Of a stretch of 18,020 bases of DNA, positions 6,499-15,290 are shown piece by piece. How positions within the stretch are numbered: the stretch's first letter is position 1; every line of letters begins with the position of its first letter. The notes under the pieces are model-generated. The model made no database searches and was not told the DNA's origin. It worked only from the letters and a program-made list of their open reading frames with translations. Source of the DNA: LSUCC0057 sp048549915 (lineage in GTDB: Bacteria; Pseudomonadota; Gammaproteobacteria; Pseudomonadales; Porticoccaceae); contig JBLYYE010000004.1 in the NCBI GenBank assembly GCA_048549915.1, forward strand, positions 1-18,020. The letters are read 5' to 3'. Made by a program: the position numbers and the translations under genes.

Positions 6499-8244
6499 AT
6501 GCCAGTAGAGACAAACTCCTCCTTGATCGGGGCACACCCGCCGCGCTGGCGCGACCGACTCGCCAGCAGCGAAGCCATGCTGACCCTGGCAGCCACTGCT
6601 GTAGTGGTGGGATTGATCACCGGCACCGTTGCTATTATTTTTCGCATCGCAGTCGAGTGGCCGTTGGACCAGCTGTTTGGCAGCGGCAACGCCGAACACT
6701 TTGAACAACTCCCGGCGCTAGCGAGGTTCCTACTGCCATTGGCCGGCGCCGTTGTGTTGGCGGGCGTTTGGCACTTTATGCGCCCGCGCCAGCGGGCCAC
6801 CGGTGTCGCTCATGTTTTGGATCGCACCTATAACTTTGCCGGCCGCCTGCCATTTGCCAACGCTCTGGCGCAGTTTTTGGGCGGTATCGTTGCCCTGTTA
6901 AGCGGCCAATCGATGGGCCGCGAAGGGCCTGCCGTACACCTCGGCGCCGCCTGTGCCTCGCTGTTTGGGCGGCGCTTAAAACTTCCCGGCAATAGCCGCA
7001 GAACACTGATCGGTTGTGGCGTTGCCGCCGCCATCGCGGCCTCATTCAACACCCCTTTAACCGGTGTCATCTTCGCCATGGAAGTGGTTTTGTTGGAGTA
7101 CACCGTCGCCGGTTTCTTGCCGGTGATTCTCGCTGCCGTAACCGGTGCCTCTCTGGCGCAGTGGCTCTACGGCAGTGCACCGCTATTTATGCTGCCAGAC
7201 TTACACTCTGCATCACTGGCTGAACTGCCAATTCTGGCGCTCGGCGGTGTATTGATCGGCTTGTACGCCGCGCTGCAGTTGCGGCTGTTTGCTCGTCTGC
7301 GCAGCCCAGGCAGCGGCTGGCTGGGCGGCTTGGCCCTGCGACCTGTGGCCGTGCGCTTTAGTCTGGCCGGGCTACTGACCGGCGCCGTGGCTGTACAGGT
7401 GCCCGAAGTAATGGGGGTCGGCTACGATACCGTGCAGCTGGCGCTGCTAGGTCAATTGACAGTCACCGCGCTGCTGGTCATTGCAGCCGCCAAGGGGCTC
7501 ACTTTTATTGTCAGTGCTGCCGTCGGCCTGCCGGCAGGCTCGGTCGGCCCCGCGGTGGTGATGGGCGCTGTCGCCGGGGCGGCCTTGGCCAACTTGGCTG
7601 CGCTGTTGCTGCCCGACAGCCACAGCAGTGTTGCACTCTATGCAACCGCAGGCATCGCGGCCATGCTCGCCGCGCTTATTAATGCGCCATTGGCAGGGTT
7701 ACTGGCGGTGATCGAACTGACCGGCAACCACAAGCTACTTATGCCGGCCATGGTCATGGTCGCTACAGCGACTCTGACTGCACGTTTCAGCAGTGGCTTG
7801 CCGGGCATATTTGCTATTGGCCTGGCTGGCAACAACTACGCCTCCGCCCGCTTTCGAGCGCTCAGCCGTGTCAGTGTAATGGCAGCGATGGAGAGAAACA
7901 TTGCCGTACTCAACCAACCACAACTGAGCAAAACCGCTACCGATGCGCTGCTTCACCTGCACCCGCGCTATCTGCTGCTGACGCTGGATAACGGCACTGT
8001 TCTCATCAATGGCGCCGAAGGGCTAGCCGCGCTGAAAACCGACAGCGGCTTGGTCTGGTCTGAACTGGCTGGCGACCCCAGCAGCGCAGCAGCTATTGAT
8101 AATACTGCGACGCTCAGCGACGCGTTAGAGAAGATGGATAGAGCGGCCACCGACTGGGTTTTTGTGGCACAATCAGCGCCGGACAAAAGTGTGCCATCCA
8201 TCGCCGGGGTGTTGAGCCGCTCGATGATTGCACAACACTACTGA
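6499..8244 (+). CDS. CLC family chloride channel/transporter with degenerate CBS tail
   Basis: This is a polytopic inner-membrane protein of the CLC anion channel/antiporter family, 581 aa. The membrane part covers about 25-450. GREGP (140-144) contains the external gating glutamate E142. FNTPLTGVIFAME (183-195) and the helix-N region GSVGP (347-351) match family positions. Against E. coli ClcA, several key positions differ: GSGIP is replaced by ATGVAHV (100-106), the internal proton glutamate E203 falls on V196, GIFAP is replaced by GSVGP, and the central Tyr445 probably falls on F438. Residues about 455-581 form a soluble tail resembling a weak CBS pair, which can regulate CLC proteins. The ATG has AAGGA 10 nt upstream. 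It is first in a plus-strand series with the hem genes; whether chloride movement is linked to haem synthesis is unknown. Transport mode cannot be fixed from sequence. Confidence 0.9.
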   Translation: MPVETNSSLIGAHPPRWRDRLASSEAMLTLAATAVVVGLITGTVAIIFRIAVEWPLDQLFGSGNAEHFEQLPALARFLLPLAGAVVLAGVWHFMRPRQRATGVAHVLDRTYNFAGRLPFANALAQFLGGIVALLSGQSMGREGPAVHLGAACASLFGRRLKLPGNSRRTLIGCGVAAAIAASFNTPLTGVIFAMEVVLLEYTVAGFLPVILAAVTGASLAQWLYGSAPLFMLPDLHSASLAELPILALGGVLIGLYAALQLRLFARLRSPGSGWLGGLALRPVAVRFSLAGLLTGAVAVQVPEVMGVGYDTVQLALLGQLTVTALLVIAAAKGLTFIVSAAVGLPAGSVGPAVVMGAVAGAALANLAALLLPDSHSSVALYATAGIAAMLAALINAPLAGLLAVIELTGNHKLLMPAMVMVATATLTARFSSGLPGIFAIGLAGNNYASARFRALSRVSVMAAMERNIAVLNQPQLSKTATDALLHLHPRYLLLTLDNGTVLINGAEGLAALKTDSGLVWSELAGDPSSAAAIDNTATLSDALEKMDRAATDWVFVAQSAPDKSVPSIAGVLSRSMIAQHY

Positions 8245-8261
8245 TCTTTGCCAACCGAGTT

Positions 8262-8266
8262 AGGAG
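8262..8266 (+). promoter_or_regulatory. Ribosome binding site of hemJ
   Basis: AGGAG ends 5 nt before the GTG at 8272. It decides that start over the in-frame TTG at 8248, which has no such site. Confidence 0.7.
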
Positions 8267-8271
8267 CCGCC

Positions 8272-8703
8272 GTGTACTCTTGGGTTCTCGCCTTCCACCT
8301 GATCGCCGTTATCTGCTGGTTTGCCGCACTGTTCTATCTACCGCGCCTGTTTGTCTACCACGCCATGAGTGACGATCAGATCAGCCTTGACCGCTTTATC
8401 GTAATGGAGCGAAAGCTTTACCGCGGCATCGGCACGCCTTCAATGGTAGCTACAGTCGCGCTGGGCAGTTGGTTGGTGTTACTCAATCCCGACTACTATT
8501 TGAGCCAGACCTGGTTCCAACTAAAATTTATTTTGGTCGCACTGCTGGTGGTTTACCATTTCGCCTGTCGCCACCATCTGGTTCAACTGCGCGACGGTGT
8601 CAGCACTAAATCGCACATCTATTTCCGCTGGTTTAACGAAGCGCCGGTTTTAGCACTCATCGGCGTGGTGATTTTAGTCATCGTAAAACCCTTTAGCGGC
8701 TGA
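8272..8703 (+). CDS. hemJ: Protoporphyrinogen IX oxidase HemJ
   Basis: HemJ is a small membrane protein that oxidises protoporphyrinogen IX to protoporphyrin IX, the penultimate step of haem synthesis, in bacteria lacking HemG or HemY. The 143-aa protein (the family is usually about 140-150 aa) has four to five membrane helices. The first helix has the conserved FHLIAVICWFAALFYLPRLF segment with its histidine. FQLKFILVALLVVYHF carries the conserved lysine and a further histidine, and NEAPVLALIGVVILVIVKP closes the protein. The GTG start at 8272 is chosen from AGGAG upstream. A TTG at 8248 would add eight residues (MPTELGAA) without support. It lies 27 bp after the CLC gene and 29 bp before hemL, so it shares their transcription, and hemL and hemB downstream make the haem role secure. 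Confidence 0.93.
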   Translation: MYSWVLAFHLIAVICWFAALFYLPRLFVYHAMSDDQISLDRFIVMERKLYRGIGTPSMVATVALGSWLVLLNPDYYLSQTWFQLKFILVALLVVYHFACRHHLVQLRDGVSTKSHIYFRWFNEAPVLALIGVVILVIVKPFSG

Positions 8704-8732
8704 ACTTTTTACACTCTATTACTGGAGCAAAC

Positions 8733-10031
<1,299 letters not shown>

Positions 10032-10057
10032 CCTGTGACATTGACCGAGATAACGCT

Positions 10058-11068
10058 ATGAGCTTTACCACTGCCCGCGGCAGCTTTCCCGCCACCCGCC
10101 TGCGCCGCAGCCGCGCCAGCGCCTTTGCACGCAATTTGGTGCGTGAAAATGCACTCAGCAGCCACGATCTGATCATGCCGCTGTTTGTTATCGACGGCAG
10201 TGGCCAGCGCCAAGCGGTCGCCTCGATGCCGGGTGTAGAGCGCCTCTCTATCGATTTGCTGGTTGCCGAGTGTCGCGAGCTCGCCGATCTCGGCATACCT
10301 GCGGTTGCACTGTTCCCGGTTGAGGAGAGCGCATTCAAGTCGCTCCACGCCGAACGCGCTTTTGACCCCAATGGGTTAGCTCAGCGCGCGGTGCGCGCAA
10401 TCAAAGCAGAGCTACCTGACCTGGGCGTTATCACCGATGTCGCGCTCGACCCATTCACCACCCACGGTCAAGATGGCATTATTGACGAGCACGGTTATGC
10501 GCTCAACGACATCACCACTGAAGTGCTGGTTAAGCAGGCGCTCTCACACGCACAGGCCGGTGCCGATGTTGTCGCCCCCTCCGATATGATGGACGGACGC
10601 GTCGGCGCCATACGCTGCGCATTAGAGCAAGCCGGCTATGCCAACACGCTGATACTCGCCTATGCGGCCAAGTACGCGTCGAGCTATTACGGCCCGTTCC
10701 GCGATGCGGTTGGCTCTGCCGGCAACATAAAAGGTGGCAACAAAAAAAGCTATCAGATGGATCCGGCCAACAGCGATGAGGCTCTCCACGAGTGTGCGCT
10801 CGATCTCAATGAGGGCGCCGATATGATTATGGTCAAGCCGGGCATGCCCTATTTAGACATTGTGCGCCGTGTCAAAGATGAGCTGCGTGTACCTACCCTC
10901 GCCTATCAGGTCAGCGGCGAGTACGCGATGCACTGCGCTGCATTTGACAACGGCTGGCTGAGCCGCGAAGAGGTGATCCTCGAATCGCTGACCGCTTTCA
11001 AGCGCGCCGGCGCCGATGCCGTACTCACCTACTTTGCCAAACAAGCAGCCTTGCTGCTGCGCGGATAA
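10058..11068 (+). CDS. hemB: Delta-aminolevulinic acid dehydratase (porphobilinogen synthase)
   Basis: HemB joins two molecules of 5-aminolevulinate to porphobilinogen in the cytoplasm. The 336-aa protein has the two active-site lysines K205 (YAAKYASSYYGPF) and K260 (MVKPGMPYLD), numbered as in the Pseudomonas enzyme as I recall it. At the metal site it reads DVALDPFTTHGQDG (127-140). The aspartates and absence of cysteines mark the magnesium-type enzyme, not the zinc type with three cysteines. The ATG at 10058 gives the normal N-terminus with the arginine-rich stretch TRLRRSRASAFARNLVRE. The reading frame is open further upstream inside hemL, but that extension is not family-like. The ribosome binding site is weak (CGAGA), which fits translation following on from hemL. 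rsuA starts 4 nt after its stop. Confidence 0.97.
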   Translation: MSFTTARGSFPATRLRRSRASAFARNLVRENALSSHDLIMPLFVIDGSGQRQAVASMPGVERLSIDLLVAECRELADLGIPAVALFPVEESAFKSLHAERAFDPNGLAQRAVRAIKAELPDLGVITDVALDPFTTHGQDGIIDEHGYALNDITTEVLVKQALSHAQAGADVVAPSDMMDGRVGAIRCALEQAGYANTLILAYAAKYASSYYGPFRDAVGSAGNIKGGNKKSYQMDPANSDEALHECALDLNEGADMIMVKPGMPYLDIVRRVKDELRVPTLAYQVSGEYAMHCAAFDNGWLSREEVILESLTAFKRAGADAVLTYFAKQAALLLRG

Positions 11069-11072
11069 CAGA

Positions 11073-11768
11073 ATGCGCGTCGACCGCTTTATATCCAACG
11101 CCACCGACTTGTCGCGCAACGATGTCAAAAGGTTGATTAAAAATGGCGAGGTAGCTGTAGACGGCACAACCGTTAAAGACCCCGGGCAACGCCTCAGCGC
11201 AGGACAAGATATCACCATCGATGGCGCACCCATCGCTGCGCCGCAGGCGCGCTACTATATGCTCAATAAACCGGCCGGGGTGGTTTGCGCCAATCGCGAT
11301 CGAGACCACACCACAGCCGTAGAGCTCATCTACGAACACCGCGCCGAAGAGTTGCAAATTGCCGGCCGCCTAGATATCGATACGACTGGGCTGGTCTTGT
11401 TAACCGATGACGGGCAGTGGAACCATCGCCTGACAGCGCCGCGCAACCGCTGCCAAAAACTCTATCATGCCACCCTCGCCGAGCCGCTTGAGAATCCAGC
11501 CAGTGCCGTTGAACGCTGCGCCAAAGGGATTTTTCTCGACGGTGAGAAGCGCCGCTGTCAGCCGGCCACACTCATTGTACTCGACCCCTGCACCGTGGAA
11601 CTGGCAATTGTCGAAGGAAAATACCATCAGGTAAAACGCATGTTTGCCGCGCTGGGCAATGCTGTGGTTGCACTGCACCGCCACAGCGTTGGCGAAATAG
11701 TTCTCGACAGCGATCTGGCGCCCGGCGAGTACCGCCCCCTCAGCGCCGCTGAAATCAACGCAATCTAA
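11073..11768 (+). CDS. rsuA: 16S rRNA pseudouridine(516) synthase RsuA
   Basis: RsuA isomerises a single uridine, U516 in E. coli 16S rRNA, to pseudouridine during small-subunit assembly. The 231-aa protein has exactly the E. coli length as I remember it. An N-terminal S4 RNA-binding domain (about 1-58) begins MRVDRFISNATDLSRNDV, and the catalytic domain follows. The catalytic aspartate is D101 in GRLDIDTTGLVLLTDDGQW. LNKPAGVVC (64-72) and EGKYHQVKRMFAALGN are further family signatures; the last is typical of the RsuA group. The ATG at 11073 starts 4 nt after the hemB stop with only a weak ribosome binding site, and its stop overlaps the rsmC ATG by one base. RluE/RluF-type paralogues are possible, but the length and GRLDIDTTGL argue for RsuA. 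Confidence 0.9.
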   Translation: MRVDRFISNATDLSRNDVKRLIKNGEVAVDGTTVKDPGQRLSAGQDITIDGAPIAAPQARYYMLNKPAGVVCANRDRDHTTAVELIYEHRAEELQIAGRLDIDTTGLVLLTDDGQWNHRLTAPRNRCQKLYHATLAEPLENPASAVERCAKGIFLDGEKRRCQPATLIVLDPCTVELAIVEGKYHQVKRMFAALGNAVVALHRHSVGEIVLDSDLAPGEYRPLSAAEINAI

Positions 11769-12853
11769 TGGCTGGTCAATACTCTTTAGGAGATGCTGGC
11801 GTCACACTGCTGATGGAGCAGTGGCAGAGCGATGCGACACTGATAGCCGCCGATGAAAACTGGGCCGATGCACAGTGGTCGCGCGGCCACAGCGCCACCG
11901 TGATCAGCAACCGCTGTGATATTGCCAGCGCCGCCGAGCACGCCGGGCTCAATGTGCTGTTCAATGATTTTGATTTTTCACCACTAGCTGGGCAATTATT
12001 TGACTGCGCGCTACTGCGCTTGCCCAAAGAGCGCCCGCTCTGCCACCACCTCATCAACCAGCTATTTGACACCTTGCAGCCCGATGCCACCGTGTGGTTT
12101 TGCGGGGCCAAAAACGACGGCATTAAAACCACATTCAACCGCGCAGTTGAACGCTTTGGCGGCGCCACTGCGGTTGTCAGCAAGCTGAAAAAACACGGCT
12201 CACTCTATCTGGGTGCTGTGCGCAAAGATAACAGCGCGGGCAGCGTGCTCGATGACCAAGATTACCCCCAGCTGCGATCTCTCGCTGCAGATCCACACTG
12301 GCAGAGCAAACCGGGGATTTTTGGCTGGCAAAAAATTGATCGCGGCAGCGAGTTGTTGCTACAAAATTGGCAGCGCTTAATCAGTGAAGGCCAGCTTGCA
12401 GCGCCGGAGCGTCTGCTCGATCTCGGTTGCGGATACGGTTATCTCGGCATCTCGGCAGGCGCTTGGCTGGCTGAGCGCGAGCACAGCTGCGAGCTAATAT
12501 TGACTGACAACAGCGCCACGGCACTGTTGGCAGCGCGCGCCAATTTGGATCGGCTACCCGATCTGCTGCGCGAACCGAGCCAACTACTGGCGGCGGATAG
12601 CGGCCGAGACATTGAGGGGCGTTTTGAGCTGATCTTATGCAACCCGCCTTTTCATCAAGGCTTTAGTGTCGACGGTCGTCTCACCGAAAAGTTTATTGCG
12701 GCCACTCGCCGTCTGCTGAAACCGGGCGGCGCCGCACTGTTTGTCGTCAACGAGTTTATCCCCTTAGAGCGCGCCGCCGAGCAACAACTCTGGGTCTGTG
12801 AAATTGAGCGGCGCGAAGGGTTTAGAATTCTGCAGTTGGAGTTGCCGGCCTAA
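11768..12853 (+). CDS. rsmC: RsmC/RlmG-like rRNA (guanine-N2) methyltransferase
   Basis: This is an S-adenosylmethionine-dependent methyltransferase of the tandem-domain family that makes N2-methylguanosine in rRNA: RsmC on 16S G1207, RlmG on 23S G1835 in E. coli. The 361-aa protein has a degenerate N-terminal half (about 1-165) with LLRLPKERPLCHHLINQLF and VWFCGAKNDGIK. The catalytic C-terminal half has the SAM-binding motif LLDLGCGYGYLG (216-227) and the active-site NPPFHQGF (292-299). Length is nearer RsmC (about 343) than RlmG (about 378), and the preceding rsuA also acts on 16S rRNA, so RsmC is preferred but not certain. Its ATG overlaps the rsuA TAA by one base. Its TAA overlaps the convergent ubiI stop. 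Confidence 0.8.
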   Translation: MAGQYSLGDAGVTLLMEQWQSDATLIAADENWADAQWSRGHSATVISNRCDIASAAEHAGLNVLFNDFDFSPLAGQLFDCALLRLPKERPLCHHLINQLFDTLQPDATVWFCGAKNDGIKTTFNRAVERFGGATAVVSKLKKHGSLYLGAVRKDNSAGSVLDDQDYPQLRSLAADPHWQSKPGIFGWQKIDRGSELLLQNWQRLISEGQLAAPERLLDLGCGYGYLGISAGAWLAEREHSCELILTDNSATALLAARANLDRLPDLLREPSQLLAADSGRDIEGRFELILCNPPFHQGFSVDGRLTEKFIAATRRLLKPGGAALFVVNEFIPLERAAEQQLWVCEIERREGFRILQLELPA

Positions 12854-12858
12854 CCGGC
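12844..12858. repeat. Short inverted repeat at overlapping convergent stops
   Basis: GCCGG CCTAA CCGGC is a perfect 5-bp stem with a 5-nt loop. The loop holds the TAA of rsmC and overlaps the TAG of ubiI. There is no U tract on either strand, so it is at best a weak terminator. Confidence 0.4.
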
Positions 12859-14043
12859 CGCAGCGTCGGCTATCCAGCGTTTGAGCTGCGCCTGCTGATC
12901 AAACCAGTTGAGCCCCGCATTGCGCGCCAAGCGCAGCAGCGGTGTGCGGCTAGCAAACAGCTGCTTTAACACCTCCATCGCCGCCATCGTGGCTAAGTTA
13001 TCTGGTTTGCGGCGCCGTTGATAACGCCCCAGCAGCGCCGTTTCACCGAGCAGACTATTACCGCCCGCCACTTGCATCGCTGCGGCCAACACCTCTGCAA
13101 GCACCGCGACATCTTTCAAGCCGAGATTGACACCCTGGCCAGCCAGCGGATGGATGGCGTGCGCAGCATCGCCGATCAACGCCACATTGGCCTGAATATA
13201 ATCGACGGCATGACGCTGGGTGAGCGGTACACGGTAGCGCTGATCACACCCCTCTATACAACCCAACACACCCTCGCTGGCATAACTTAACTGGCGACAA
13301 AACTGCTCTTCGCCGAGCGCCATCAACTGTTCGGCCTCACTGCTAGTTTGCGACCAAACCAGAGAACAGTAGCGGCCATCGCCGCCGAGCGGCAGCAAAG
13401 CCAGCGGGCCATGCGCATTAAAACGTTGATAGGCGACCGACTGGTGCGGCCGCTCTGTGCGCACTGTCGTAATAATGGCGTCCTGGCCATAGCTCCAGCT
13501 GCGCGTGGCAAAGCCGAGCCGTTCGCGCAGCGGCGACTGAGCTCCATCTGCAGCAACCACCAGTTGCGCTGAGAGCTGTCGGCCACTGGACAGCTCCAAC
13601 ACCATACCGCCCTCCTTGCGATGTTCAGAGACCACGGTGGCTGGTCGCTCGATGGTGACGCCGGCGCGCGCTAGCTGTTGTTGCAGTGCTGTTAGCAGCG
13701 GCTGCTGCTCTACAATAGCGCCCAGTGCGCCGTGCGAGGAAGCGCTAAACGCTATCTTGCCACTGCCATCGCCATCCCAAACACGCATTTCTTGGTAGGG
13801 CGTGACATGCTTTGATCCGATAGCTTGCCAGACACCGAGGCGATCAAGAAGTTGCTGAGCGTGGCTGTTGAGCGCCATCACCCGCGGGTCAAACCCCGAC
13901 TGAGAGTGCACTGCTGTCGCCTCACGCGCCTCGATCAGCACCACGTTTACAGGGAGCTTGGCCAGCGCCAACGCAGCGCAGCTTCCCACTACGCCCGCCC
14001 CGACCACCGCGACATCGCACCGCTGCATTGCTGCCGCGCTCAT
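12850..14043 (-). CDS. ubiI: UbiI/VisC-like ubiquinone synthesis FAD monooxygenase
   Basis: This is a class A flavin hydroxylase of the UbiH/COQ6 family. In E. coli, UbiI (formerly VisC) performs the C5 hydroxylation of the ubiquinone ring. The 397-aa protein has the N-terminal FAD-binding GAGVVG (15-20) and FDPRVMALN (51-59). The second flavin motif is DG at D166-G167 (VVAADGAQSPLRERLG). The third, IGDAAHAIHPLAGQGVNLGLKD, has its normal GD. It is the last gene of the minus-strand ygfB-pepP-ubiH-ubiI unit, and its ATG overlaps the ubiH TGA as ATGA (14040-14043). Gene order matches the pepP-ubiH-visC order known in E. coli and Pseudomonas. UbiF or UbiM are less likely given this position, though exact ring position cannot be proven from sequence. 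Confidence 0.88.
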   Translation of the reverse strand: MSAAAMQRCDVAVVGAGVVGSCAALALAKLPVNVVLIEAREATAVHSQSGFDPRVMALNSHAQQLLDRLGVWQAIGSKHVTPYQEMRVWDGDGSGKIAFSASSHGALGAIVEQQPLLTALQQQLARAGVTIERPATVVSEHRKEGGMVLELSSGRQLSAQLVVAADGAQSPLRERLGFATRSWSYGQDAIITTVRTERPHQSVAYQRFNAHGPLALLPLGGDGRYCSLVWSQTSSEAEQLMALGEEQFCRQLSYASEGVLGCIEGCDQRYRVPLTQRHAVDYIQANVALIGDAAHAIHPLAGQGVNLGLKDVAVLAEVLAAAMQVAGGNSLLGETALLGRYQRRRKPDNLATMAAMEVLKQLFASRTPLLRLARNAGLNWFDQQAQLKRWIADAAAG

Positions 14044-15290
14044 TGTGCGGCCCCTCTGTCACTGCCCATTCCAAACTGTGCAAAACGCTGGCGCAGTGGT
14101 GGCAACAGGTCCATAGCGGCTAGACCGCTGCGTCGCAGTACAGCTGCACCGGGAAGGCGGCTGCTAAATAATTTCGGCAGCAGATCGCTAAACACGATAG
14201 TCTGCTGTTGATCGCTTTGTTGGCGCTGCTGGTAACGCTGCAGTGTCGACAACTCGCTGGGGCTGTCACCGGCTAAGCGCGCGCGCAATAACTCTTCCGC
14301 TAGCGCTACAACATCGCGCACTGACAAATTAAAACCTTGGCCGGCCACTGGGTGCAGCGCATGGGCAGCATTGCCGAGCACAACCAGGCCGCGACGTACT
14401 TGCTCACTGCTGCGCTGCAGTGCCAAACCAAATGCACGGCGCTCTCCCACGGCGGTGACAGCGCCTATACGCTCGCCAAACAGCCGCTCTATTTCGCGAC
14501 AGAACTCCGCGTCACTCGCCTCAATCCAGCGCTGCTCATCCCCCTCGGCGTGGGTCCAAACCAAGGCTGTGCGGTGCACCCCCTGCTGGCTGATGAGTGG
14601 CAGCAGGGCCATGGGGCCAGCGCGATCAAAGCGCTCATAGGCCACGCCGTTGTGCGGCTGGGCCAGTGCCAAATTGGCAATAATAGCCTGTTGTTGGTAG
14701 TCAGTTCGTTCGCTGCGGATACCCAACCCGGCCAGCAGCGCACTATTGGCACCTTCAGCACTCACTACCAAACTGGCCACAATCTCCTCATCGCCCAAGA
14801 TAAGCCGCTGCTGCTCACCACCCGCCACCATCTTCTCTACCTGAGCCGGAGCGCGCCAATCAATCGCGGCGGCGCTGATGGCCGCGCGCAGTTCCGCCAA
14901 CAACAGCGCGTTTTCAACCACATAACCAAACGCCTCGAGCTGATTTTCTGCTGCTCGCAAGTGGGTCAGCCCACATGAACCGCGCTCACTGACATGAATG
15001 GTGCTTATCGCTGCGCACTGCGCTTGCAATTTGCCCCACAGACCTAACTGTTCTAAGTGCTGGCAGGTCGAGGCACTCAATGCGGTGGTGCGCCCGGCCA
15101 GTGGCGCACCGGCCGATGGTTTTTGCGGGCTGGACGCTGAGCGCTCTAAAACAGTAATACGCCACGGCTGGCAACCCGCCTGTTGCAATCGCTGCTGCTG
15201 AGCGGCCAGGGTCAAGGCCAACAGCGAGCCGACCATACCGCCACCGACAATGGCAATATCACAATTGTGATGGCTCTCTGGCTGACTCAT
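14040..15290 (-). CDS. ubiH: 2-octaprenyl-6-methoxyphenol hydroxylase UbiH
   Basis: UbiH is an FAD-dependent monooxygenase of aerobic ubiquinone synthesis, acting at C1 of the ring in E. coli. The 416-aa protein has GGGMVG (16-21) for FAD binding and GRTTALSAST (66-75). The UbiH-typical SERGSCGLTHLRA (101-113) is followed by FGYVVENALL. The third motif reads LGNAAHALHPVAGQGFNLSVRD; asparagine in place of aspartate is normal for UbiH. The second motif, usually ADG, reads AEG here (E179-G180), an unusual change. The length is slightly above the E. coli protein (about 392), partly because of the longer segment around 31-65. Start and stop overlap pepP and ubiI by 4 nt each, so the three genes are translated from one message. 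Confidence 0.92.
   Translation of the reverse strand: MSQPESHHNCDIAIVGGGMVGSLLALTLAAQQQRLQQAGCQPWRITVLERSASSPQKPSAGAPLAGRTTALSASTCQHLEQLGLWGKLQAQCAAISTIHVSERGSCGLTHLRAAENQLEAFGYVVENALLLAELRAAISAAAIDWRAPAQVEKMVAGGEQQRLILGDEEIVASLVVSAEGANSALLAGLGIRSERTDYQQQAIIANLALAQPHNGVAYERFDRAGPMALLPLISQQGVHRTALVWTHAEGDEQRWIEASDAEFCREIERLFGERIGAVTAVGERRAFGLALQRSSEQVRRGLVVLGNAAHALHPVAGQGFNLSVRDVVALAEELLRARLAGDSPSELSTLQRYQQRQQSDQQQTIVFSDLLPKLFSSRLPGAAVLRRSGLAAMDLLPPLRQRFAQFGMGSDRGAAQ

Noticed and set aside
8701..8732. Possible internal promoter between hemJ and hemL
   Set aside because: TTTACA is present but no -10 box stands at a proper distance.
14337..14978. A 213-codon open frame on the plus strand opposite ubiH
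   Set aside because: It is fully antisense to a well-supported conserved gene, has no ribosome binding site that I can see and resembles no protein family.
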